From assembly GCA_963710745.1 (NCBI GenBank), contig CAVQBP010000001.1, forward strand, positions 248,001-312,000: a DNA stretch of 64,000 bases, in the 5' to 3' direction. Source of the stretch: CAVQBP01 sp963710745. Lineage in GTDB: Bacteria; Bacteroidota; Ignavibacteria; Ignavibacteriales; Ignavibacteriaceae. The notes under the pieces were generated by a model. That model was not told the origin of the DNA. It was given only the letters and a program-made list of their open reading frames with translations, and did no database searches. Position 1 is the first letter of the stretch. Every line of letters starts with the position of its first letter. The position numbers were made by a program, and so were the translations under genes. Positions 56,985 through 64,000 of the stretch are shown here, piece by piece.

Positions 56985-59648
56985 TTACTCTTCTCTATCT
57001 TCCATGAATCTTAATACAGGTGCAGAATCACCCTGCAGAAAAGCATCCACAAATTTATCTATATTTTCATCACTTGTTAATGTTACATCAACATTTCTTA
57101 CGGCACCCATTAATCTGCCGATCTCGATTAAAAGTGTATAGATAGATGATTCAGGGATTTTACGGATAGTTGCTAAAACATGGTCATTTCTGTGTGATAC
57201 TGAAAAGTTTAAAGATTCAAGGACTTTAGTAACAATTTTTGCCCGCCTCATCCTCCTTATTGGATCAGCAGCTCCTCCGCGGAAATTAAAATTGATATAA
57301 TTATTATTTAATTCTTCGCTTGCATAAGAATCCAGCCTTGAAAAATGATATCCCAACCTTGAAAAGAAATTCACATAACAATCGGAGATTATTGCATAAC
57401 TTCTGCTTCCTAAATCTCTATCGCTTCTGTTTGAATCTACCACATTTGACATTAAAAGATTTGTAAAACCTTTTAAATCAATTGGCAAAGGACCTGCCCA
57501 CCTGATTCCCGGTGCAGTCATTCCTTTAATTAATGATAAAAACGGCTTTGATATAATATTGTCAGGAGTTACATATTTTCTCCCCTCTGCATTCTTTAAA
57601 CCATTACCAAGATCTATAACGTGTATATCCAAAGGAACTGAAAATTTAAGCGGGTATGCATGCTTATCTTCAAACTGAGCAGATTCGTATAATAGAAACA
57701 TTTCTCTCATAGCATATTCATGAGCAAACCTGGTTACATCGTGTAAAGTTTTGCAGTTTTCCTGGGTAAAATCCGGAGAACCGGGATCAGTCAGATTTAA
57801 TGGTATAATCTGTTTGGAGATATTCTGCCAGATGCGGTGCATAGGACTTTTTAAAAAAATGTTATTTTCAACTGAGACAGATTTATAATTTTCAATCAAT
57901 TCTTTTGCTTCACCAAGATATATCTTGTTCCGGTTTGCATCTATTGTAACAGTCATATCGTTTTTTAATGTTTTCGTAGCACTGTTGGTATTTACTATAA
58001 CCGGAATTCCTAACTCACGGGCAATTATTGCCAGATGTCCTGTAGTATTCCCAATATCTGCTATAAGCCCGGAAGCTTTATGCAGAACCCTCGTCAGCTC
58101 CGGTGATGTTTTTCTTACTACAAGTATATCGCCTGATTGAAAGTTAATTAAATCTTTAGACCTATTTAAAAGGAATACTTTTCCTGAACTAACGCCGGGA
58201 CTTGCACAAACTCCTTCGTCAATTAAAACCGGATATTTTGATTCTGTTATTCCGGAATCATTTTTAGGTTCGGTTTTATAATTTCCTGGTGATGAAATTG
58301 CCAATGGTCTGCATTGTAAAATATATATTTCACCGTTTTTATTAATTGTCCATTCAATATCCTGCGGTGTACTAAAATGATTCTCTATTCTTAAAGCATA
58401 CTCTGTAATTAATTTCAGTTGTTCTTCAGTAAGGCATGGCTTATTAATAAGATCATCGGAAATTTTTTCCTCATATAATCCATCTGTAGCTCTTGGTATT
58501 GTCTTATAGGATTGGTTGCCGTAATTAAATTCCACAATTTTAGATGTATGAGGATCAACAATGAATTCCTGGGGAGAAACACTTCCGTCAACAATTTTGG
58601 TTCCAAGGCCCCTGACCGCATGTATAATAATTCTATCCTTATTACCCAGAGGATCTTTGGTAAATAATACTCCGCTGACTTCGGAATCAATCATTTGCAT
58701 ACAGCCAATGCTCATAGGCATATCTACATCTCTTAATCCTGTTAAAAAGCGGTATACTAATGATTGAGGGAGGTATTTAGAAATTAAAACTTCGAAACAT
58801 GCGTCAATAAGATTTGCTTTACTTACATTAAGAGCAGTATAATGTAACCCTGCAAAAGAATAATGAAGATCGTCCTCACCAACAGCACTTGATCTTACGG
58901 AAATCAGAACATCGCCATATTTGCTGGATAAGAATTCATAATTGTTAAGTATTATCTTTTCAATTAATTGAGGGATTGGGGAAGCAATAATTAAAGCCTG
59001 AATTACCTGGCTGACCTGCTGAACCTGCTCGTTATTATTAAAATCAATTGATGATATTGCTTTATCAATCTGGAGATATAAATCTTCCTGGAATAAAAAA
59101 TCGATGAAAAACCTGGAAGTAATGCTGAAGCCATCCGGAATAGGTATTAAAAGTTTATTGTGAATTTCACACAAACGGCTCATTTTACCACCTACTTCTC
59201 TTGTGTTGTCCATAGTTATTTCATCAACCCTGTATGAATAGGGTTTAAGTGTTTCATTTTTTCCCAAACTGATTTTATCGCATTCGGTACAATCCGGTTC
59301 CGGGCAATCCCATCTGACAGGGCAAAACGCTCCCGGAGCAAGAATTTCACTGCATACTTCTTCTATCTTTGATACCTGGTTTATAAGCGTTTTGTATTTG
59401 CCACCGCACATAATAGACAGGTGCTGAGTTACTTCTTTAGCATTATTCAAAATATCCTGAAATATTCTATAAATTTGTCCGCGGGAAAACGGTAAACCGG
59501 AAATCAGGAAGTCGCTCATGCTTCCCATAAGCTTAAGTGCTTCATCATTTGAATCTAATAGGTTTTGAAAATGACGTAGCTTTTCTTTAAATGAAACTGA
59601 TGCGTCTTTTTTATTCTTCTTTTTTATTAATTTTTTTAAAAAAGGCAT
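56985..59648 (-). CDS. PEP-synthase/PPDK-like phosphotransfer protein with novel N- and C-terminal regions
   Basis: An 887-residue protein. Residues 1-140 are unassigned and contain a Cys cluster CPVRWDCPEPDCTEC that could bind metal. The PPDK N-terminal ATP-grasp-type domain (about 150-460) has VGGKMSRL, SVRSSAVGEDDLHYSFAGLH, SGVLFTKDP and DIEWTINKNGEIYILQCRPL. The swivelling phospho-His domain follows, with His538 in TTGHLAIIARELGIPVIV. The PEP/pyruvate-binding TIM barrel expected next is not seen; about 250 residues of another domain (GFTNLLMSNVV, GSRSYAIISDCYVNFFSRLGYHFSRLD, INFNFRGGAADPIRRMRRA) take its place. It may phosphorylate something other than pyruvate via His538. It lies 8 bases after the response regulator. 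Confidence 0.8.
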   Translation of the reverse strand: MPFLKKLIKKKNKKDASVSFKEKLRHFQNLLDSNDEALKLMGSMSDFLISGLPFSRGQIYRIFQDILNNAKEVTQHLSIMCGGKYKTLINQVSKIEEVCSEILAPGAFCPVRWDCPEPDCTECDKISLGKNETLKPYSYRVDEITMDNTREVGGKMSRLCEIHNKLLIPIPDGFSITSRFFIDFLFQEDLYLQIDKAISSIDFNNNEQVQQVSQVIQALIIASPIPQLIEKIILNNYEFLSSKYGDVLISVRSSAVGEDDLHYSFAGLHYTALNVSKANLIDACFEVLISKYLPQSLVYRFLTGLRDVDMPMSIGCMQMIDSEVSGVLFTKDPLGNKDRIIIHAVRGLGTKIVDGSVSPQEFIVDPHTSKIVEFNYGNQSYKTIPRATDGLYEEKISDDLINKPCLTEEQLKLITEYALRIENHFSTPQDIEWTINKNGEIYILQCRPLAISSPGNYKTEPKNDSGITESKYPVLIDEGVCASPGVSSGKVFLLNRSKDLINFQSGDILVVRKTSPELTRVLHKASGLIADIGNTTGHLAIIARELGIPVIVNTNSATKTLKNDMTVTIDANRNKIYLGEAKELIENYKSVSVENNIFLKSPMHRIWQNISKQIIPLNLTDPGSPDFTQENCKTLHDVTRFAHEYAMREMFLLYESAQFEDKHAYPLKFSVPLDIHVIDLGNGLKNAEGRKYVTPDNIISKPFLSLIKGMTAPGIRWAGPLPIDLKGFTNLLMSNVVDSNRSDRDLGSRSYAIISDCYVNFFSRLGYHFSRLDSYASEELNNNYINFNFRGGAADPIRRMRRAKIVTKVLESLNFSVSHRNDHVLATIRKIPESSIYTLLIEIGRLMGAVRNVDVTLTSDENIDKFVDAFLQGDSAPVLRFMEDREE

Positions 59649-59656
59649 TTTGTATC

Positions 59657-60061
59657 TTATTTGGATATAATTTTTAATATAAGTGATTTTATTTCTTCTG
59701 TAGTAAAAGGTTTAGCGAGAAATCCTGCTACATCGTTTATCGGTTTATTTGAAGAATCTGGTTTCCCGTTGGAATCAGGATTAATTGCAACAGACGCAAA
59801 ACCTGACATGATAATAACCGAAACAGCAGGGTATATATTTCTTATCCTTCGCAAAACCTCAATTCCATTCATTCCCGGTAAAACCAAATCAACGAAAACA
59901 ATATCAAATGTGTCGCTTCTAATTAGTTTTAAACCTTCCAGAGCTGTATTGCAAGTAGTAATTACAAAGTCAAAATTGGTGTCACCTTCCAGAGCTTTTT
60001 TGATTGATCTAAGAATTATTTCTTCTTTATCTATAGCAAGGATTTTAATTACCTTCTGCAT
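59657..60061 (-). CDS. Single-domain response regulator
   Basis: A 134-residue receiver domain alone. The phospho-acceptor Asp is in IVFVDLVLPGMNGIEVL (about residue 58), with MSGFAS and the conserved Lys of FLAKPF. The acidic pocket, normally DD or DE, reads AIDKEE, with Lys in place of the main Mg-binding acid. An insertion of about 18 polar residues (NPDSNGKPDSSNKPINDVA) lies between the Ser and Lys motifs. No output domain exists, so it must act by binding a partner, perhaps the PEP-synthase-like protein encoded next. It is five bases from the sensor gene and eight from the downstream gene. Confidence 0.85.
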   Translation of the reverse strand: MQKVIKILAIDKEEIILRSIKKALEGDTNFDFVITTCNTALEGLKLIRSDTFDIVFVDLVLPGMNGIEVLRRIRNIYPAVSVIIMSGFASVAINPDSNGKPDSSNKPINDVAGFLAKPFTTEEIKSLILKIISK

Positions 60062-60066
60062 TTAAT

Positions 60067-61626
60067 TTATACGGGTAATCTAATTATTATTGAATTTCCG
60101 TTTCCATTCGGATTTACAATTATTTCGCCTTTATGCATTTCAATTATATCTTTACAGACGGTTAAGCTAATTTCTGTTTCTGCGAAATTATCATGGCTGT
60201 AAGAGTTAAGCGGGCTAAATACTTTTTGCACGATATCCTGTGATATTGCTTTCCCGCTATTTGTGAACACAATTTCTGTCTCTTTTTTATCATCTATATA
60301 AACAGCCGATATGTTCAATATTCCCCCGGAGGGCATTAACTCTGAAAAAATTAACAGGAGATCTAGAAAAACTTGTTCCAATAAATTATGATCTGCAGAA
60401 ATATCGGGAATATTTTTAGATATACCGGTGATAATTTTTATATTCTGAAAATTAGAGAATTTCTCTACAACGGAAATTGCATGTTTAATTAATTTACTAA
60501 TATTGGTTCTGTTAAAGTCGGGTTTTTCCTGCCTGGTCAGAGATAAAATATTTCTTATACTTTCCCTGATCTTTAATGCTTCAGAACGGATAGTTTCCAA
60601 ATCATTTTTTTTGTCGCTCTCTGTGTCCGCATCTTTAATCAGACTTTCACTGTAAACTATTATTCCCGTTAAAGGATTATTTATCTCATTTGCAATTTCA
60701 TCTGCCAGTTTACCGACAGAAGCAAGCTTTTCAGATTCTATTAACTGGGTCTGAGTAGTTAACAATTGTCTCTGCATTTTATTAAATGATTCCGATAGTA
60801 ATCCTAATTCAGCTTTGCCCGGTGGTATTTCATTCTTAAAATCACCTTGTGCTACTCTCATAGTACCTTCAACCAAATTCCTTACCGGCTTTCCTATGAA
60901 ATATCCTATGGTAAAATATGTTACGGCCGATGCAATCAAGGCAAATAAAATAGTGAGAACCAGCAGCTGGTTTCGAGTTTTATGCAAGTCTGATACGACT
61001 CTTTGAATAGAGACCTCAATTTCAATAAAACCTAAAAACTTCTGAGAAGCCTGATGCGCAGAGAAGGCAGTTAAATCATTATTTGAATTTTTATTTATAT
61101 GCAATTCCGGCTGCTGATCATTTGCATGGCAGACACCGTTATAGCAGCCTGGCGCATTTGAAATAGGCAGAGCGTAATAGATAATATTATTCTTATTGTC
61201 AATTCTGTAATGATTAAAGTTCTGAATATCTTTAATCTTTTGATGATTCCCCGGGCTGTGGCAGCTTGTGCATAAAGTACTTTTAGGTGATACGTTTTCA
61301 TTTATTTCAGATTTCCGTGAAGAAAATTTTATTATTCCCTGGTGATTTAAAATCCTTATTGATTTGATCCCCTCGCTGCCCATTATATTATTCACAGCAA
61401 GTGATATATCATCCCGCCTGTTCTTCAGCATGCTTACTCTTAAAATCTTTTCTATGGTCTGGCTTAATTGTCCCGTATTGTTACTAATTGAAGAGATTGA
61501 ATCTTCTTTTTGTTTTAGTAAGCTGAAAGTTGAGAATAACCCCATTGCGAGAAGAATAATAACACCGAGTAAAATTGATATACGCGTCGAAATGCTAAGA
61601 TATTTTATTTTTTCAGGCAGTTTCAA
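60067..61626 (-). CDS. Membrane sensor with two c-heme motifs and a degenerate histidine-kinase core
   Basis: A 519-residue protein: TM1 (about 17-37), periplasmic domain (38-214), TM2 (about 215-237), HAMP (GKPVRNLVEGTMRVAQGDF), then an HK-like region. The periplasmic part contains CTSCH (Cys119, Cys122, His123) and CYNGVCH (Cys161, Cys166, His167), i.e. CxxCH and Cx4CH heme c motifs. The HK region aligns by eye with NtrB-like kinases, but the acceptor His of IAHEINNPL is Asn313 (IANEINNPL), the N-box reads FLDLLLIFSELM, G1 reads NSGKAI and G2 lacks its glycines (FAETEISLTVCKDII). The frame is intact, so it is probably a heme-based pseudokinase signalling by conformation. Confidence 0.85.
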   Translation of the reverse strand: MKLPEKIKYLSISTRISILLGVIILLAMGLFSTFSLLKQKEDSISSISNNTGQLSQTIEKILRVSMLKNRRDDISLAVNNIMGSEGIKSIRILNHQGIIKFSSRKSEINENVSPKSTLCTSCHSPGNHQKIKDIQNFNHYRIDNKNNIIYYALPISNAPGCYNGVCHANDQQPELHINKNSNNDLTAFSAHQASQKFLGFIEIEVSIQRVVSDLHKTRNQLLVLTILFALIASAVTYFTIGYFIGKPVRNLVEGTMRVAQGDFKNEIPPGKAELGLLSESFNKMQRQLLTTQTQLIESEKLASVGKLADEIANEINNPLTGIIVYSESLIKDADTESDKKNDLETIRSEALKIRESIRNILSLTRQEKPDFNRTNISKLIKHAISVVEKFSNFQNIKIITGISKNIPDISADHNLLEQVFLDLLLIFSELMPSGGILNISAVYIDDKKETEIVFTNSGKAISQDIVQKVFSPLNSYSHDNFAETEISLTVCKDIIEMHKGEIIVNPNGNGNSIIIRLPV

Positions 61627-61804
61627 TTGTTACTTGCACTTTATCATTTATAATCGAAAAATAAAAATTTAATTCTGAATTTTATATAGATATATATTGA
61701 CCTATATATTTTTGAATGTTTGTTGATTATTGAATGATTAACAGTTAATAGCAGAAGAAATATTTTCATTCAATATTCTTTCATCCAGCAAAGCTCAACA
61801 GCCG

Positions 61805-62107
61805 CTATTCGCTGTGTGAAATTTTTGACACATTCATACCAAAATGCTTTAATATAAGATCTGTTCCGAAAGCCATTATGGAGCCTAAAGATGCCATTAC
61901 AAGTGTAACAATAACAGCATACAATAACCTGTCGTTATTATATAAATCGGCTACCCATAAATTTATTCCGGAAAGATCTTTTGTGTCAATTTTTTTACTA
62001 ATTGCGGCTTCCTGTTTACCACCGATATCACCCGCATAAGAAGTAGAATAGAAGCAGGCAAATAAAAAACAAAATAGTAATAATGTAATTATTTTCTTTG
62101 TATTCAT
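61805..62107 (-). CDS. Small membrane protein, unknown function
   Basis: 100 residues: a signal peptide (LLLFCFLFACFYSTSYAG), a short polar stretch, then one transmembrane helix (LLYAVIVTLVMASLGSIMAFGTDLIL) and a polar tail. I do not recognise a family. It lies 66 bases after the TauE-like gene and 178 before the heme sensor gene, on the same strand, so it is likely part of the same system, perhaps an accessory subunit of the permease. Confidence 0.7.
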   Translation of the reverse strand: MNTKKIITLLLFCFLFACFYSTSYAGDIGGKQEAAISKKIDTKDLSGINLWVADLYNNDRLLYAVIVTLVMASLGSIMAFGTDLILKHFGMNVSKISHSE

Positions 62108-62173
62108 AATTTATAACCTGATATATTTAATTAAATATTTTTTCGTTATTAACAAAATGATTAATTTTCCCTG

Positions 62174-63229
62174 TTATAACTGTAAACGTTTTTCTTTTCG
62201 GACTTCAATAAATAATTTTGTACATATAACAAGGGTCATTAAAATAGAAGCACCAATTACAAGTGTACCGGCAATGCTTGAATAAATAGGTATATCAGTC
62301 ATTTTATAAACCTGCTCAATTACCACAGAAACACCGGCAAATGCAATCATGATTGCAAACAAAAGCCTGATACCGTATCCCCTGATATATTTAACAGCAG
62401 TAACTCCAAGCTGAGCACCAATTGATGCCCCTAGCAGCATAAATACTGCTGCAATAATTTCTACTCTTCCTTTTATAGCATAAGTTAAGCATCCGTAAGC
62501 TCCGCTAAACAAAACACTCATTAAATCTGTACCTACCGCAATAGCGGTGGGACAACCGATCAAATAAACTAATGCCGGCATTCTAATAAAACCGCCTCCA
62601 ACTCCCATAAAGCCGGATAAAAAACCGGTTATAAAAAAGATAAAAAGTACAATCCATAAAGAAACCGATTCAATCCCCGAAGTTGGAAAAGATACCATTG
62701 GCGGAATTTTAATTTTATGAAGCCTGCTTGATAAAGGTATTTTTTTCTTTTTGGAGTTCGTGCTTTTCTTATCATCTGAAACTTTCATATTTTGGGAATC
62801 ATTCTGTGGCCTGACGATAAAATAATCATACAACATAAAGATCGAAAGTCCCAGAAGAAGTATAATATAACTCCACCTGACAATGGAACCTACATTTCCC
62901 ACTTTCTCAAGAATCATAATTATTTGTGAACCTGCTTCTACCCCCAAAACTGAAGCTCCAATAGAAATTAATCCAAGTTTCCAATCAACATTCCCCATTT
63001 TACTATGTTTTTTAGTTGCTATTATCGACTTGCCAAAAATATGAGCGAGATCCGTACCGATAGCATATGACATGTGGAATCCGAAAATATTTAGAGCAGG
63101 AGTAACAATCCATGCTCCACCAACCCCGAAAAATCCCCCAAGAACACCAACACAAAAACCAATAACAATTAATAACAAAATATTAAATTCAATTCCGGCT
63201 ACCGGTAAGTATATATTTAAAATATCCAT
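62174..63229 (-). CDS. TauE/SafE-family permease (copy 2)
   Basis: A 351-residue polytopic membrane protein with the duplicated TauE/SafE signature: GVLGGFFGVGGAWIVTPAL near the N-terminus and GFLSGFMGVGGGFIRMPALVYLIG after a cytoplasmic basic linker (SKKKKIPLSSRLHK). About eight or nine hydrophobic segments are visible. The family exports or imports small anions such as sulfite, sulfoacetate or thiosulfate-related compounds. Its stop codon is 66 bases before the small membrane protein. The second half is roughly 70% identical by eye to the neighbouring copy. Confidence 0.9.
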   Translation of the reverse strand: MDILNIYLPVAGIEFNILLLIVIGFCVGVLGGFFGVGGAWIVTPALNIFGFHMSYAIGTDLAHIFGKSIIATKKHSKMGNVDWKLGLISIGASVLGVEAGSQIIMILEKVGNVGSIVRWSYIILLLGLSIFMLYDYFIVRPQNDSQNMKVSDDKKSTNSKKKKIPLSSRLHKIKIPPMVSFPTSGIESVSLWIVLFIFFITGFLSGFMGVGGGFIRMPALVYLIGCPTAIAVGTDLMSVLFSGAYGCLTYAIKGRVEIIAAVFMLLGASIGAQLGVTAVKYIRGYGIRLLFAIMIAFAGVSVVIEQVYKMTDIPIYSSIAGTLVIGASILMTLVICTKLFIEVRKEKRLQL

Positions 63230-63265
63230 ATATTTTGTTCCCTATTCTGAGGAAATATTTTTTAA

Positions 63266-64000
63266 TTATGAACGTTTGTTTTCTTTCCTGGATTCTAATA
63301 TGAGTCTTGAAATAATTATGAAAGTCATGAATACAGCAGTACCCATCAATACAATCCCGGCTATTGACTGATAGAACGAAATGTTTGTTACTTTATAGAT
63401 TTGTTCGAGAGCAACTGAACATCCTGCAAATACTATCATAATAGCAAACAACAGCCTTATCCCATACCCTTTAACATACTTTACTGCAGTTGCTCCGATT
63501 TGTGCCCCTATTGAAGCTCCAATCAGCATAATAAAAGCAGCAATAAATTCAACACGGCCTTTCATTGCATAAGTGAAGCATCCATATGCACCGGCAAAAA
63601 GAATGCTCATCAAATCTGTGCCAACAGCAATCACGGTAGGAACCCCAATCAAATAAACCAATGCAGGCATTCTTATAAATCCCCCGCCAACTCCCAAAAA
63701 TCCCGACAAAAAACCAGTGAATAAAAAGACTAGTAAGACTATCCATAGTGAAACTGATTTTATATCAGAAGCAGGAAATGAAATCATCGGAGGAAGATTT
63801 ATTTTATGTAGTCTTTCAGCAATTGTACTTCTTCCGCTTCTTTTATTTGTACCCGGCTTCTTACCTTCTTTTTCAGATTGCTGTTTCGCATTCTTTGGAT
63901 TTAAAACAAAATAATCATAAAACATGAATGAACTTAATCCGAACATAAGAAAGAGATAACACCATCTGACAATAGAGCCGACATCACCTGCCTTTTCTAA
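63266..64000 (-). CDS. TauE/SafE-family permease (copy 1, 5' part outside window)
   Basis: The frame continues to the right window edge (EKAGDVGSIVRWCYLFL upstream of the first internal Met at 63946), matching the middle of the neighbouring copy, so roughly the N-terminal third is missing. The visible part has one membrane segment, a basic linker (KKPGTNKRSGRSTIAERLHK) and the second repeat with GFLSGFLGVGGGFIRMPALVYLIGVPT. It is separated from copy 2 by 36 bases and is a clear tandem duplicate. An anion, possibly sulfite, as substrate is inferred only from the family. Confidence 0.9.
   Translation of the reverse strand, partial: LEKAGDVGSIVRWCYLFLMFGLSSFMFYDYFVLNPKNAKQQSEKEGKKPGTNKRSGRSTIAERLHKINLPPMISFPASDIKSVSLWIVLLVFLFTGFLSGFLGVGGGFIRMPALVYLIGVPTVIAVGTDLMSILFAGAYGCFTYAMKGRVEFIAAFIMLIGASIGAQIGATAVKYVKGYGIRLLFAIMIVFAGCSVALEQIYKVTNISFYQSIAGIVLMGTAVFMTFIIISRLILESRKENKRS

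Noticed and set aside
59661..60065. 134-codon frame opposite the response regulator
   Set aside because: It is the antisense shadow of a clear receiver domain and resembles no family.
61364..61672. 102-codon frame opposite the heme sensor start
   Set aside because: Antisense to the signal/periplasmic coding region; hydrophobic only because of A+T-rich composition.
1..64000. CRISPR arrays, insertion sequences, phage genes, rRNA or tRNA
   Set aside because: No regularly spaced repeats, transposase or phage motifs, and no TTCGA-type T-arm or rRNA-like stretch were found on reading both strands.

Overview
The window is A+T-rich bacterial DNA, probably from the Ignavibacteria or a close relative within the FCB (Bacteroidota/Chlorobiota) superphylum. 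The main clue is a C-terminal sorting domain of the type IX secretion system (T9SS) with the core NYPNPFNPSTTIKF and a terminal KK(I/M)VLLK. It occurs in three proteins and one orphan fragment, and this wording is typical of Ignavibacterium/Melioribacter-like organisms. No rRNA, tRNA, CRISPR array, transposase or SusC/SusD pair was seen.

Region 1 (about 1-42.9 kb) is a large polysaccharide-degradation island, almost all on the + strand. In order it holds a partial DUF362 surface protein, an AGE-family sugar epimerase (-), a GH5 lipoprotein, a sialate-O-acetylesterase-type esterase, a double thioredoxin-fold protein, a TIM-barrel sugar isomerase-like protein, a second GH5, mannose-6-phosphate isomerase, a nucleoside-hydrolase-like protein, GH3, a frameshifted sulfatase, a GH74-like beta-propeller, a GH28-like beta-helix protein, a Gfo/Idh/MocA dehydrogenase, a ChbG/YdjC deacetylase and GH92 (-). 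These are followed by two tandem GH140-like proteins, GH31, a second sulfatase, a DUF5060 glycosidase, GH88, an anaerobic sulfatase maturase, an esterase, a cytoplasmic clan GH-A hydrolase, a broken GH28 and a three-module carbohydrate-binding T9SS protein. Most enzymes carry signal peptides or lipoboxes, while GH3, ManA and the 37.7 kb GH-A enzyme appear cytoplasmic. The inferred diet is a branched, partly sulfated and esterified plant or algal polysaccharide containing mannose and uronic acid.

Region 2 (43.1-51.1 kb) is a sensory module plus a few secreted enzymes. It holds a frameshifted solute-binding protein, a frameshifted histidine kinase, an intact sigma-54 NtrC-type regulator, an orphan T9SS tail, a CE2-like esterase, a T9SS gluconolactonase-like protein with a good sigma-54 promoter candidate in front of it, and an SDR oxidoreductase. 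Frameshifts are concentrated between 39 and 48 kb, which suggests local gene decay or a badly assembled stretch.

Region 3 (51.3-56.9 kb) has two overlapping DUF3857/transglutaminase-like secreted proteins, of which only the second keeps the catalytic Cys, and a TrpB2-type tryptophan synthase beta chain with a clear terminator.

Region 4 (57-64 kb, all -) is the most unusual part. Reading in the direction of transcription, it has two tandem TauE/SafE permeases, a small membrane protein, a membrane sensor with two periplasmic c-heme motifs whose kinase core has lost the phospho-acceptor His, N-box, G1 and G2 residues, a single-domain response regulator with an altered acidic pocket, and a PEP-synthase-like phosphotransfer protein without a recognisable PEP/pyruvate barrel. 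I infer a redox- or sulfur-responsive signalling system that does not work by ordinary histidine-kinase chemistry.
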